A stretch of 64,000 bases of DNA, from contig NZ_LDQA01000011.1 in NCBI RefSeq assembly GCF_001475935.1, forward strand, positions 53,202-117,201, in the 5' to 3' direction. This document shows, in pieces, positions 1 through 8,995 of the stretch. A program made the position numbers and the translations under genes. The notes beneath the pieces were generated by a model. The model was not told where the DNA came from and searched no databases. It saw nothing but the letters and a program-made list of their open reading frames with translations. Position 1 is the first letter of the stretch. Each line of letters begins with the position of its first letter. This DNA is from Aureimonas ureilytica. Its GTDB lineage: Bacteria; Pseudomonadota; Alphaproteobacteria; Rhizobiales; Rhizobiaceae.

Positions 1-138
1 GAATGCGTGCAGCCCTTCATCGACCGGATTCCGAACGTGGAAAGCGAAGTCTTCGCCGATTCCAGCCACATGCCCCATGTGGAGGAAAAGGAAGCCTGTC
101 TCGCCCGCGTCGAACGCTTCCTCGAAAAGCACGACTGA
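1..138 (+). CDS. Proline iminopeptidase-like alpha/beta hydrolase, C-terminal end (partial)
   Basis: Frame 1 is open from the window edge to a TGA at 136-138 and gives 45 residues. They include SSHMPHVEEKEACLARVERF, which resembles the C-terminal end of proline iminopeptidase/L-amino-acid amidase alpha/beta hydrolases, where the conserved SHMPHxEE stretch carries the catalytic His. The rest of the gene lies outside the window, so substrate cannot be judged. Family assignment rests on this one motif. Confidence 0.6.
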   Translation, partial: ECVQPFIDRIPNVESEVFADSSHMPHVEEKEACLARVERFLEKHD

Positions 139-200
139 CAGGACAAAGGCAGGGGCGCGGCTTGGTGGCTGCGCCCGCCCATGCTTCACTGGCCTCCAAG

Positions 201-361
201 AGCCTGTTTGACAACTCGCCGGCGGAGGACCGGCGAGGGAATTTTTGTCCCTGTGAGGCGCCAAACGCAGTCGATGCCGGCGGCATCGTCTGACATTGGC
301 AACGAAACAGGGGCGAAAAGGACCCGCCGGGCCAACCCGGCCGGGTTGTCAAACAGGTTCT
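201..361. repeat. Structured dispersed repeat, copy A
   Basis: The ends form an imperfect inverted repeat: AGCCTGTTTGACAAC at 201-215 against GTTGTCAAACAGGTT at 345-359, with one mismatch. The interior can fold into several hairpins, for example CTCGCCGG/CCGGCGAG at 216-238 and a GATGCCG/GCATC stem near 272-288. About 115 bp of the interior (roughly 221-335) aligns with the sequence at 52142-52270 inside thiB, sharing CCGGCGAGGGA, GAGGCGCC, GGCAACGA and AAGGACCC in the same order. It therefore behaves as a dispersed palindromic or MITE-like element. No transposase is visible. Confidence 0.6.
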
Positions 362-378
362 AAGCCGGAGACCCGACC

Positions 379-993
379 ATGCCGCTGCAAAATCGCGTGA
401 CGCCCTTCGGTGAGATCGTCGCCGACCCAGCGCGTGGGCTCTTCATGGGCAATCGCGGCATCCTGCATGACGAGGCGAGGCAACTCGGCCGCAGCCGCTG
501 GAAGCATCCCAATTGGATCATCTGCCGGCTCGATTATCGCGGGACGAAGCGCCCCTTGATGTCGCCCGGCGCCTATACCGAACTCTTCTTTCTGGACGAG
601 GCGACGGCACTGGCGGCGGGCCACCGCCCCTGCGCACTGTGCCGACCGGACGCCTTTCGGCAGTTTGCCGCGTCTTGGGCGCAGGGTCATGGCGGCCAGC
701 CTCCGTCCGCCAAGGCGATGGACGCTGCGCTTCATGCCGCGCGGGTGACGCGCGACCGGCAACAGGTGAGAACCCGAGCCGCTCCCGCCACCCTGCCGGA
801 CGGCGTGATGATCGAGCAGTCCGGCGCGCCCTGGCTGATCTGGCAAGGCCGCCGCCATCTCTGGCGCTTCGAAGGCTATGGCGACAGCGCGCCGTTGGAC
901 GAAGGCGAGGTGACGGTTCTCACACCCGCGCCGACCCTCGCCGCCCTCCGCCATGGCTACGCGCCCGTGCTGCATCCAACGCTGCGCGCCTGA
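379..993 (+). CDS. Conserved hypothetical protein with a CxxC pair
   Basis: This 204-residue protein starts at an ATG 8 bases after a CCGGAG stretch. I do not recognise a family with a known function. It contains a GHRPCALCRPDAF segment near residues 79-91, whose CxxC could bind metal or be redox-active. The rest is soluble, rich in Arg and Trp, with no signal peptide or membrane segment. The long frames overlapping it on both strands lack this motif-like composition and look like shadows. It stands alone between the repeat at 201-361 and the LpxO-like gene. Confidence 0.7.
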   Translation: MPLQNRVTPFGEIVADPARGLFMGNRGILHDEARQLGRSRWKHPNWIICRLDYRGTKRPLMSPGAYTELFFLDEATALAAGHRPCALCRPDAFRQFAASWAQGHGGQPPSAKAMDAALHAARVTRDRQQVRTRAAPATLPDGVMIEQSGAPWLIWQGRRHLWRFEGYGDSAPLDEGEVTVLTPAPTLAALRHGYAPVLHPTLRA

Positions 994-1139
994 CGCCTCA
1001 TCCGGCGGAGCGTCCTTGAACGGTCGCCGGACACCCTTACGAAAATTCCTCGCGGAGAGGCCGCGAGGGCCTTGCGCGTGACGAAATCAAATGTCCGTTA
1101 TGCCGCTCAACTTTTCAGATCGGATGGCGGAGCCAATCC

Positions 1140-1970
1140 ATGACCAAAAACCAGAAGAAGGCGCTGCGCCGCATCGCCATCGCCTTGCCCGTGGTGGCGC
1201 TGCTCCTGTGGTTCATTCCTTGGCTGACGCTGTTCTGGCTCGTCTGCGGCGTGATCGACGTGGCGCGCAACAAGGGCAAGAACCAGCTTCTGATCAGCCG
1301 CTACTTCATGGGCAACGGCATTCTGACCTGGCTGCTCTCGCCCTTCAACCTCTTCGTGGACCTCATCAGCCACCGCAACCCCGGCATCTACACGCTGGAG
1401 GATTTCCCGGCCGAATGGCGCGAGGAGATCGAGACCGTGCTGAACACGTTCCGCACCCGGCGCGACGAGATCACCGGCGAGATCGACGCCAAGTTCCATG
1501 ACGGGCGGCGCGGCATGTATGTCTATCGCTGGTACGGCAAGAAGAATATCGACACGGTTCCCGAATTCAATCGCGAGTTCAAATACGTCAAGACGATCGC
1601 GGTTTCGGTGTTTTCGGGCAAAGAATCCACCACCTGGCACTACGGCCCGCTGCGCCTGACGCTGCGCGTGCTTCTCAACCTCAAGCCGGCCGACAGCGAT
1701 CGCGTCTTCATCGAGTGTAACGGCCAGCGCCATCTCTGGCGCGACAACCCGCTCTATATCTTCGACGACACGCTGTTCCATCGCTCGGTGAATGAGGTGG
1801 ACGCGCGGCGCTACAATGTCTTCATGGACGTGATCCGCCCGAGCCCGGTGCCGGGCTTCCTCGGCGCGCTCCTGTCCGGCGTGTCGATGATCGCCGACCA
1901 GATGAAGTCCATGTTCTACAAGAACTGGCGCATGATCGGAAACCGCCCTGCCGCCAACGCCAAAGGCTGA
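1140..1970 (+). CDS. lpxO: LpxO-like aspartyl/asparaginyl beta-hydroxylase (lipid A hydroxylase)
   Basis: The 276-residue protein has one N-terminal membrane segment (about residues 12-42) and a cytosolic Fe(II)/2-oxoglutarate dioxygenase domain of the aspartyl/asparaginyl beta-hydroxylase family. The iron-binding pattern is visible as HYGPLRLTLRVLLNL, with His167, and FDDTLFHRSVNEVDARR, with His214 and a downstream Arg likely to hold 2-oxoglutarate. Membrane-anchored members of this family include LpxO, which hydroxylates a secondary acyl chain of lipid A at the inner membrane. Length and membrane anchor fit LpxO; the exact substrate is inferred. A hairpin terminator follows the stop codon. 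Confidence 0.82.
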   Translation: MTKNQKKALRRIAIALPVVALLLWFIPWLTLFWLVCGVIDVARNKGKNQLLISRYFMGNGILTWLLSPFNLFVDLISHRNPGIYTLEDFPAEWREEIETVLNTFRTRRDEITGEIDAKFHDGRRGMYVYRWYGKKNIDTVPEFNREFKYVKTIAVSVFSGKESTTWHYGPLRLTLRVLLNLKPADSDRVFIECNGQRHLWRDNPLYIFDDTLFHRSVNEVDARRYNVFMDVIRPSPVPGFLGALLSGVSMIADQMKSMFYKNWRMIGNRPAANAKG

Positions 1971-1993
1971 CCTCAGCTTCATCGAGACGGCCG

Positions 1994-2030
1994 AAACCCG
2001 TGCGCATTGCCTGCGCGCGGGTTTCCTTTT
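1994..2030 (+). terminator. Rho-independent terminator after lpxO-like gene
   Basis: AAACCCGTGCGC at 1994-2005 pairs with GCGCGCGGGTTT at 2013-2024 around a short loop, followed by CCTTTT. It lies 24 bases after the stop of the LpxO-like gene. Confidence 0.75.
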
Positions 2031-2148
2031 GTCCGCGAACCGGGCATCTCCAGCCCGCCTGATATCGCCGCTCCGCGATCGGCCGGGATTGTCTTGGTCC
2101 TGTCATGAAACGCGCCGACATTCCGCGCCACGACGAACCGGGTGCCTC

Positions 2149-4506
2149 ATGGACTATTTCCGACGCTTTACCTTCCTTTTCGCCACGCCTTCCTTCGACG
2201 CCAACGACCTCGAAGGGGCCCGCTTCAATCAGATCGTGGCGGAAATCGAGCATTCCGGTTTCGAGGTGGTGCGGGCGCGCAGTCTGGAAGATGCCGAAAT
2301 CTCGGTGCAGACCGATGCCGCCATCGGCTGCATGATCGTCGATTGGGGCAAGAAGGGGCTGGAAGGCAAGACCGCCGCCCTGATCAACCTGATGCGCCGG
2401 CGCGGGCTCGACTTCCCGATCATCCTCCTGATCCGCCGCAAGCGCTTCGAGGACGTGCCGGTCGAGGTTCTCGATTTCATCGACGGCTATGTTTTCCTGT
2501 CGGAGGAAACCCCGGCCTTCATCGCCAAGAACCTTATCAGCCGCCTGAAGCAATATGCCGAGACGCTGAAGACGCCCTTCTTCGGCGCGCTGGTGGACTA
2601 TGCCGAAGAGGGCAACCAGCTCTGGACCTGTCCGGGCCATAATGGCGGCGTCTTCTACAGCCGCTCGCCGATAGGGCGCGTCTTCATGGAGCATCTCGGC
2701 GAAGCCGTGTTCCGCGACGATCTCGACAATTCGGTGCTCGATCTCGGCGACCTCCTGACCCACGAGGGGCCGGCGCTCGCCGCGCAGAAGGAAGCGGCGA
2801 AGATCTTCGGCGCCGAGAAGACCTATTTCGTGCTGAACGGCACCTCCACCTCCAACAAGGTGGCGCTCGCCGCGCTGGTCACGGACGGCGATCTCGTCCT
2901 GTTCGACCGCAACAATCACAAGGCGGCCCATCACGGCGCGCTTCTGATCTCGGGCGGCATTCCCGTCTATATCCCGACCGCGCGCAACTCCTACGGGCTG
3001 ATCGGCCCGATGGACTATGCCTCGCTGGATGAGGCGGCGCTGCGTGAGCGCATCCGCACCCATCCCCTCGTCAAGGACCCCGAGGCCTGGAAGAAGCCCC
3101 GCCCCTTCCGCGTCGCCGTGGTGGAACAGTGCACCTATGACGGCACGATCCACAATGCCGAGATGATCCTGAAGTCGATCGGGCATCTGTGCGAATACAT
3201 TCTCTTCGACGAGGCCTGGGCGGGCTTCATGAAGTTTCACCCGCTTTATGCCGGGCGCTTCGCCATGGGCTTGGGCGAACTCGGACCGGACGCACCGGGC
3301 ATCATCGCCACCCAGTCCACCCACAAGCAGCTGGCGAGCTTCAGCCAGGCCTCGCAAATTCATATCAAGGACCGGCACATCAAGGGCCAGAAGCGCCGCG
3401 TGGAGCATCGTCGCTTCAACGAAAGCTTCATGCAGCACGCCTCCACCTCGCCCTTCTATCCGCTCTTCGCCTCGCTCGATGTCGGCGCGCAGATGATGAA
3501 GGGCCGCTCGGGCGAAGTGCTCTGGGACGACACGATCCGCTTGGGCATCGAGCTGCGCAAGAAGATCCGCGCCGTGCGCCGCGAGTTCGAAGAGAAGGAA
3601 CAGCGGCCCGACCGGCGCTGGTTCTTCGAGCCCTTCGTGCCCGACACGGTGGCGATCCCCGATGCCGCGCGCCCCGGCGCGGTGCATAACGTGCCCTGGG
3701 AAAGCGTCTCGACCGACCAGCTCGCCACCAACCCGGCCTTCTGGCACCTGACGCCGGATGCGCGCTGGCACGGCTTTGAGGGCATGGAGCCGGGCTTCGC
3801 CATGACCGATCCCAACAAGCTGGTGCTCTTGACGCCCGGCTTCGACGGGTCCAACGGCACCTATAGCGAGCACGGCATTCCCGCGCCCATCGTCGCGCAA
3901 TATTTGCGCGAAAACCGCATCGTGGCGGAGAAGAACGATCTCAACTCGCTTCTCTTCCTGCTGACGCCGGGCGTCGAAGCCTCCAAGGCCGGCACGCTGA
4001 TTTCGGGCCTCGTCGCCTTCAAGCGGCTGCACGACGAGAACGCGCCCCTGGAAGAGGTGATCCCCGAATTCGCCCGCCGCCGCGCGGCGCGCTATGCGGG
4101 CGTGCGGGTGCGCGATCTCTGCGCGGCCATGCATCGCTTCTTCCGCACGGCCAATGTCAGCGCGCTTCAGGCGCTGCAGTTCTCGGCGGGCCACCTGCCC
4201 GACATCGCCATGTCGCCGCACGATGCCGCGCGCTGCCTCGTGCGCAACGACGTGGATTATCTGCCGATCGGCGAGATCGAAGGGCGCATCGCCACGACCC
4301 CCTTCGTGGTCTATCCGCCCGGCATCGCCACGATCGTGCCCGGCGAGCGTCTCAACGAGCGCTCGCGCCCGATGATCGACTATCTCAAGATGTTCGAGGC
4401 CTCGTTCAACACGTTCCCCGGCTTCGAAGTCGAAATCCAGGGCGTCTATCGCGAAGTGGATGAATCGGGCCGCGTCCGGCTCTATACCTACGTCGTGGCC
4501 GAGTAG
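2149..4506 (+). CDS. Orn/Lys/Arg decarboxylase (PLP-dependent, fold type I)
   Basis: The frame is open from 2029, but the ATG at 2149 gives 785 residues, the usual length for this family. Residues 1-135 form the CheY-like wing domain, about 140-590 the PLP-binding major domain and the rest the C-terminal domain. The Schiff-base lysine is Lys393 in QSTHKQLASFSQAS, and Asp354 in FDEAWAG should contact the PLP ring nitrogen. Such enzymes decarboxylate a basic amino acid and serve acid resistance or polyamine synthesis. Which amino acid is used cannot be told by eye. The long opposite-strand frame at 1822-4221 is a shadow. Confidence 0.9.
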   Translation: MDYFRRFTFLFATPSFDANDLEGARFNQIVAEIEHSGFEVVRARSLEDAEISVQTDAAIGCMIVDWGKKGLEGKTAALINLMRRRGLDFPIILLIRRKRFEDVPVEVLDFIDGYVFLSEETPAFIAKNLISRLKQYAETLKTPFFGALVDYAEEGNQLWTCPGHNGGVFYSRSPIGRVFMEHLGEAVFRDDLDNSVLDLGDLLTHEGPALAAQKEAAKIFGAEKTYFVLNGTSTSNKVALAALVTDGDLVLFDRNNHKAAHHGALLISGGIPVYIPTARNSYGLIGPMDYASLDEAALRERIRTHPLVKDPEAWKKPRPFRVAVVEQCTYDGTIHNAEMILKSIGHLCEYILFDEAWAGFMKFHPLYAGRFAMGLGELGPDAPGIIATQSTHKQLASFSQASQIHIKDRHIKGQKRRVEHRRFNESFMQHASTSPFYPLFASLDVGAQMMKGRSGEVLWDDTIRLGIELRKKIRAVRREFEEKEQRPDRRWFFEPFVPDTVAIPDAARPGAVHNVPWESVSTDQLATNPAFWHLTPDARWHGFEGMEPGFAMTDPNKLVLLTPGFDGSNGTYSEHGIPAPIVAQYLRENRIVAEKNDLNSLLFLLTPGVEASKAGTLISGLVAFKRLHDENAPLEEVIPEFARRRAARYAGVRVRDLCAAMHRFFRTANVSALQALQFSAGHLPDIAMSPHDAARCLVRNDVDYLPIGEIEGRIATTPFVVYPPGIATIVPGERLNERSRPMIDYLKMFEASFNTFPGFEVEIQGVYREVDESGRVRLYTYVVAE

Positions 4507-4526
4507 AGCGTGGGGTTTCGAGTTCG

Positions 4527-5093
4527 TTGATGACCGGAGAAAACGACGTCACCATCCGCCCCTCGCGTGATGGTGACGTGGAAGCCATGCTGGCGATCTA
4601 TCGCCGGCATATCCATCGCGGTGTCGAGGCGGGTCTGGAGGATGGCGACACGCCGGAGCCCGACGACCTGCGCGACCGCCGCAAGAACCTCAAAAGCCGC
4701 CGGCTTCCCCATCTCGTGGCGACCAGGGCCGACGAGGTGGTGGGCTATGCCTATGTGGTGCCCTTTCGCAAGCGCCCGGCCTATCGCTACACGGTGAAGC
4801 ACTCGATCTATGTGCATCATCAGCAGCTCGGCCGCGGCATCGGGCGGCTTCTCATGCGCGGGCTGATCGACGCCTGCGCGGCGGCGGGCTTCCGGCAGAT
4901 GATCGGCTATATCGACTCCGACAACACGGCCTCGCTGGCGCTTCATACGAGCTTCGACTTCCAGCGCGTCGGCCATCTGCCGGCGGTCGCCTATCGCTAC
5001 GGGCGCTGGGCCGACAGCGTGATGGTGCAGCGCTCGCTCGGCACGGGCTCCACCACGCCTCCGCCGCCCCTGCCGCTTTCGACGCGCCGATAG
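4527..5093 (+). CDS. GNAT family N-acetyltransferase (phosphinothricin acetyltransferase-like)
   Basis: This 188-residue GNAT protein begins TIRPSRDGDVEAMLAIYRRH, as in Pat/YncA-type enzymes. The acetyl-CoA pyrophosphate loop is seen as QQLGRGIGRLLM, followed by YIDSDNTASLALHTSFDFQ, the conserved motif B region, and VAYRYGRWADSVMVQRSL, a typical C-terminal strand of this subfamily. It probably N-acetylates a small amine such as an amino-acid analogue. A proline-rich tail (TTPPPPLPL) is not part of the domain. The start lies 20 bases after the decarboxylase stop, so the two may be co-transcribed. Confidence 0.85.
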   Translation: MMTGENDVTIRPSRDGDVEAMLAIYRRHIHRGVEAGLEDGDTPEPDDLRDRRKNLKSRRLPHLVATRADEVVGYAYVVPFRKRPAYRYTVKHSIYVHHQQLGRGIGRLLMRGLIDACAAAGFRQMIGYIDSDNTASLALHTSFDFQRVGHLPAVAYRYGRWADSVMVQRSLGTGSTTPPPPLPLSTRR

Positions 5094-5120
5094 GGAAGGC
5101 AGGGCTGAGACCAAAGAGCC

Positions 5121-5152
5121 TGAGAGCTTGAGAGCTTGAGAGCTTGAGAGCC
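5121..5152. repeat. Short tandem repeat, four 8-bp units
   Basis: Four consecutive copies of TGAGAGCT, the last ending in CC, occupy the space between the acetyltransferase and the convergent cytochrome gene. It is probably a slippage product with no assigned role. Confidence 0.8.
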
Positions 5153-5196
5153 GGGAAGGCACATCCGGACTGAGGGCTCCGCGTGCCCGCCCGGCC

Positions 5197-5634
5197 TCAG
5201 CGCGACTGGCTCTTCAGATAGGCGATGAGATCGGCCCGCTCCAACGGGTCCGCCATGCCCGGATAGTTCATCTTGGTGCCCGGCGCGAAGCGGCTCGGGC
5301 TGGCGAGCCAGGCATCCATGGCCGCGTCGGTCCAGTCGCCGCCGACCGAGCGCAGGGCCGCCGTATAGCCATAGCGTTGCAGCCGATGGCCGATCGGCGC
5401 GCCCATCACACCGTGAAGATTGGGACCGGCCAGGTCCGGCCCGCCACGTCCGATCGTGTGGCAGGCGGAACAAGGGCCATAGAGCGAAGCGCCGGCAGCC
5501 GGGTCGGCTATGGCCATGCGCTGCTCCAGCGTCGGATCGGGACCAAGCTGGCTGCGCCGCGCCTCGCGGTTGCCGTCGCCGCAGGCCCCGAGCGCTGGTA
5601 GCAGCCATGCAAGGAGGCCGAGCCGCCGCGACAT
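5197..5634 (-). CDS. Class I cytochrome c, predicted lipoprotein
   Basis: With the ATG at 5634, preceded by a GGGGGG ribosome-binding stretch, the protein is 145 residues. The hydrophobic start ends in a lipobox (LGAC, Cys18), so it should be lipid-anchored on the periplasmic side. Haem attachment is CSACH at 55-59, and GTKMNYPGM near residue 119-127 supplies the Met axial ligand, as in class I cytochromes c of the cyt c2/c550 type. It would carry electrons in the periplasm. A longer start at 5673 is possible but has no better ribosome-binding site and would bury the signal sequence. Confidence 0.85.
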   Translation of the reverse strand: MSRRLGLLAWLLPALGACGDGNREARRSQLGPDPTLEQRMAIADPAAGASLYGPCSACHTIGRGGPDLAGPNLHGVMGAPIGHRLQRYGYTAALRSVGGDWTDAAMDAWLASPSRFAPGTKMNYPGMADPLERADLIAYLKSQSR

Positions 5635-5782
5635 CCCCCCGCATGCGCGCCATAGCTCCCTGATCGCCGTCACAAATTGCCTCCGCTCATGGCTTGCATA
5701 TCCTCAGACAAGACTTTGCGACTGTTGTTGTAGATCAGCCGGCTTGAGAAAAAACATAGGCTTCGACGCCGAACAGTTAAGT

Positions 5783-5811
5783 TTGACGCATCTTTCGCAA
5801 GCTTAAATTAA
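5783..5811 (+). promoter_or_regulatory. Candidate promoter for the GH16-RTX gene
   Basis: TTGACG at 5783-5788 is followed after about 15-17 bases by TAAATTAA, a fair match to a vegetative -35/-10 pair, 45 bases upstream of the ATG at 5856. The surrounding 150 bases are AT-rich compared with the coding DNA. Confidence 0.5.
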
Positions 5812-5855
5812 AGCGCATCACAGAGCCTGATCGTCGAGATTGATGGAGATGCTCG

Positions 5856-7601
5856 ATGAAAGATTTGTCCAACTATACGCTGACCTTCAGCGACGAGTTC
5901 GACAGCCGCAGCATCTCGCAGAACGGCGGCGGAACGACCTGGGCCGACATTCGCCCCGAATGGCGCCTCGACGCCAATTCCGACATCGGCTTCGGCCGCT
6001 CGTCCTTCGTGGACGCCGCGTCGGGCTACGACCCGTTCAAGGTGCAGGACGGTGTCCTCACCATCACCGCCGTCCCCGACCGCACGCCCTATGGAATGCC
6101 CGGAAGCTGGGAGTCCGGCCTTATCCACACGCGCGGCTCGTTCCAGCAGACCTATGGCTATTTCGAGATGCGGGCGGACTTCTCCGACGCCAAGGGCGCA
6201 TGGGACGCGTTCTGGCTCCTGCCGACGCAGCAGATCAACCAGGGCAAGAATGGCGGGTGGCAAGAGCTCGACATCGTCGAGCACTACGGCAACAACCCGA
6301 ACGGCGTTTATCGCTGGCTCCATACGACCGACGCCCATGCCGACCCCAACGCCGATCTTCAGGTCTATAGCGAGCACGCCGGCATCACGACGGGCTTCCA
6401 CACCTACGGGATGGACTGGCAGGCCGACACGATCAGCTTCTATTTCGACGGGCAGCTCGTCGGCACCAAGGCGACCCCGAGCGATATGCACGGGCCGATG
6501 TTCATTCTGGCCAATCTCGCCATGGAAAATGGCGCCGATCCTTCCGCCCCGCCCGCCGAAATGAAGATTGACTATATCCGCGCCTATGCCGAGAAGCCTG
6601 CGGTCGTCACCCCTCCACCCGAGCCGATCAACATCGTCACCGGCACGGCCGGAAACGATGTGTTGCGCGGCACGAGCGGCCGCGACCGGCTGATCGGCGG
6701 TGAGGGTTCCGATACGCTGATCGGCGGCAAGGGCGCCGACGAGCTGATCGGCGGCGATGGGCAGGACACGGCCTCCTATGCCAACGCGCAGCAGGGCGTT
6801 ACCGCGAGCCTTCTCGACCCCTCCAAGAACACGGGCGACGCGGCGGGCGACACCTATTCCTCGATCGAACGCCTGATCGGCAGCGACTACAACGACACGC
6901 TGGAAGGCGATGCCGGCGACAATATCCTGAACGGTGGCAAAGGCGCCGACCGCATGATCGGCGGCGGGGGCAACGATGTCTATTTCGTCGAGAACACCTG
7001 GGACATCGTGATCGAGGCGGCCAAGGGCGGCAACGATCTCGTCATCACCACGACGAGTTACAAACTGGCTGCGGGCCAGGAAATCGAGACCCTGCGCAGC
7101 GCCGAAGGCTGCGGCAGTCTGACGCTGACCGGCAACGAGATCGACAATTACCTCTACGCCAACGAGAGCGCGACCAAGCTCTATGGCGGCCTCGGGCGTG
7201 ACGTCCTGGTCGGCGGCAAGGGCGACGACTGGCTGTCCGGCGACGCGGGTTCGGATCGCCTGACGGGGGGCGCGGGCCGCGACACGTTCGTCTTCTCCAC
7301 CGCCCCGCGCGCGGGCGAATACGACGTGATCACCGATTTCAATGTGGTGGACGACCGGATCGCCCTCTCGCTCGCTGCCTTCGGCAAGGCCGGCGCCGCC
7401 CCCGGCGCGCTCGACCCGTCCGCCTTCTACGCCGGCACAGGCAACACGGCGCACGCGGCCTCAGACCGCATCATCTACAATTCCAAGACGGGCGATCTCT
7501 TCTACGACGCCGACGGCACCGGCCCCGACGCCGCCATTCGCTTCGCCCAAACACAGCCCGGCCTCGCCCTCACGGCAGACGACTTCTTTCTGATCGGTTG
7601 A
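5856..7601 (+). CDS. Secreted GH16 endo-beta-glucanase with RTX repeats (succinoglycanase-like)
   Basis: The 581-residue protein has an N-terminal GH16 domain (about 5-250) with the catalytic signature ELDIVE at 137-142; Glu137 is the expected nucleophile and Glu142 the acid/base. Residues about 258-530 hold several blocks of nonapeptide calcium-binding RTX repeats such as GGEGSDTLI and GGAGRDTFV. There is no N-terminal signal peptide, and the C-terminal end is hydrophobic (DDFFLIG), as expected for type I secretion. The layout matches rhizobial ExsH-type exopolysaccharide depolymerases. The neighbouring acyltransferase fits exopolysaccharide processing. No ABC exporter gene is in the window. 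Confidence 0.88.
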   Translation: MKDLSNYTLTFSDEFDSRSISQNGGGTTWADIRPEWRLDANSDIGFGRSSFVDAASGYDPFKVQDGVLTITAVPDRTPYGMPGSWESGLIHTRGSFQQTYGYFEMRADFSDAKGAWDAFWLLPTQQINQGKNGGWQELDIVEHYGNNPNGVYRWLHTTDAHADPNADLQVYSEHAGITTGFHTYGMDWQADTISFYFDGQLVGTKATPSDMHGPMFILANLAMENGADPSAPPAEMKIDYIRAYAEKPAVVTPPPEPINIVTGTAGNDVLRGTSGRDRLIGGEGSDTLIGGKGADELIGGDGQDTASYANAQQGVTASLLDPSKNTGDAAGDTYSSIERLIGSDYNDTLEGDAGDNILNGGKGADRMIGGGGNDVYFVENTWDIVIEAAKGGNDLVITTTSYKLAAGQEIETLRSAEGCGSLTLTGNEIDNYLYANESATKLYGGLGRDVLVGGKGDDWLSGDAGSDRLTGGAGRDTFVFSTAPRAGEYDVITDFNVVDDRIALSLAAFGKAGAAPGALDPSAFYAGTGNTAHAASDRIIYNSKTGDLFYDADGTGPDAAIRFAQTQPGLALTADDFFLIG

Positions 7602-7767
7602 GGATCGTCCATCGGCCGAAGGCCCCAGAGAAATACCCAGATGTTCCTCTGGAGTCCCGTTGAGACCGATCGCGTTGTGTCGGAGTCGACTGAACGATCG
7701 CGACACCACAATCGCGCCCTTCCAGCTCATAACCAGACGCATTGGTTTTATGTTGCAGAGCAAAACA

Positions 7768-7773
7768 TATAAT
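7768..7773 (+). promoter_or_regulatory. Candidate -10 box upstream of the acyltransferase
   Basis: A perfect TATAAT occurs 54 bases upstream of the ATG at 7828 in an AT-rich patch. No convincing -35 box is at the expected spacing. Confidence 0.35.
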
Positions 7774-7827
7774 GTTTATTTGATGGAGAATTGATCGAGT
7801 CCAACGTCTGACGGCCGGGTATTCCTT

Positions 7828-8952
7828 ATGCAAGATGGAACGGCCGGAGCGGCATCGTTCAGCCGCGAACTTCATGGGGCGAGAGGCTTGTTTGCCTTTC
7901 TCGTCTTCGTGTTTCACGTCCAGAATTCAGGTCTGACGCCGCTTTTCGGTTCGGAACGTCTCTCGTCTTTGCTTGCGCCGCTGGTCTTCGGCGTCGAGCT
8001 CTTCTTCGCTTTGAGCGGCTTCGTCATTGTTGGCACGCTTGCGCGGGCCAGTCGTCCTTGGTTCTTCCTGATCGATCGGCTGACGCGCATCTACCCCGTG
8101 CTTTGGGTGGGCGTCCTGACCGTTGTGGCCCTATCGCTTCTCAGCGGCCGCGAAGCGCCGGCCACTTATCAAGGCTGGACGCTGGCTCTCTATACGCTCG
8201 CAAACATGGCGGGCCTGCCCAATCTCATCCCCGTCCCCCTGTTTCTGGCCCCGGCTTGGACGCTGAGCTACGAGCTCTGCTTCTACATCCTGGGTTCGAT
8301 CTATCTGGTGGCGCGTCGAAGATGGGCGATGAATCTGTTCCCACTTCTTCTGATTCTCAGCTTGCCCATCATCAACACGCATCCTCGGACGCTGTTTTTC
8401 TTGAGCGGAATTCTGGTGGCGACCAGATATGGGCGCTTCCTGCGCATTCCCGGGATCGAGAAGATGCCGGCTCTCGCGCTGCTCGTCTTCTTGTGGAGCT
8501 GGAGTTCCGCCTGGACCTACTACATCGAAGCTTTGGAGCCCCCCTCCTATACTTTGGTCGGTTGGATGGCCGATCCTCATATCCTCTACGTCGTCATAGC
8601 TTTCGCGTCCGCCACTTTGTTTCTGGATGCACTTGTACGAGGCGCGGGATGGGAGTCGACGTTTCTGCGCTCGCAGGTAGCGTTGTATTTCGGCACGATC
8701 AGCTACAGCTTCTACCTCTGGCATCCCGTGGTCATGGCCCTCGTCAAGGCCGGTCTGAAGGGGACAGGACTCCTCGCCATCGCGGGAAGCTTATCGCAGC
8801 TTCTTCTCTTCGTGGCTGCCTTGCCACCGTCGATTGTTGTTTCCCATGCCAGCCAACGCTGGCTGGAGCGCGACCTGACGCATTTCATCCGCAGCAAACT
8901 TCGCCGCGAGGCCAACGTATCCGCCCGTCCCGTTCGGGCAGAAGCCACCTAA
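7828..8952 (+). CDS. Acyltransferase 3 family membrane protein (ExoZ/OafA-like)
   Basis: This 374-residue polytopic protein shows the acyltransferase-3 start RELHGARGLFAFLVFVFHVQ, with the conserved His near residue 33, followed by FFALSGFVIVGTLARA and the RLTRIYPVLW motif. About ten membrane helices are visible. Members O-acetylate or succinylate exopolysaccharide or O-antigen sugars at the inner membrane; ExoZ acetylates succinoglycan. The position next to a GH16 exopolysaccharide hydrolase supports an exopolysaccharide role. The exact acyl group is unknown. Confidence 0.85.
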   Translation: MQDGTAGAASFSRELHGARGLFAFLVFVFHVQNSGLTPLFGSERLSSLLAPLVFGVELFFALSGFVIVGTLARASRPWFFLIDRLTRIYPVLWVGVLTVVALSLLSGREAPATYQGWTLALYTLANMAGLPNLIPVPLFLAPAWTLSYELCFYILGSIYLVARRRWAMNLFPLLLILSLPIINTHPRTLFFLSGILVATRYGRFLRIPGIEKMPALALLVFLWSWSSAWTYYIEALEPPSYTLVGWMADPHILYVVIAFASATLFLDALVRGAGWESTFLRSQVALYFGTISYSFYLWHPVVMALVKAGLKGTGLLAIAGSLSQLLLFVAALPPSIVVSHASQRWLERDLTHFIRSKLRREANVSARPVRAEAT

Positions 8953-8995
8953 GGCTCGGCCTCCGGCCGATTGCGAAGCGCATGAAAGAAGCTTG

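Noticed and set aside
1822..4221. 799-codon open frame on the minus strand
   Set aside because: It mirrors the decarboxylase gene codon by codon; high GC at third positions leaves the antisense frame open. The translation has no domain and is rich in Arg, Ala and Gly.
5121..5152. Regulatory site made of 8-bp units
   Set aside because: It lies between two convergent genes, has no dyad symmetry, and looks like replication slippage.
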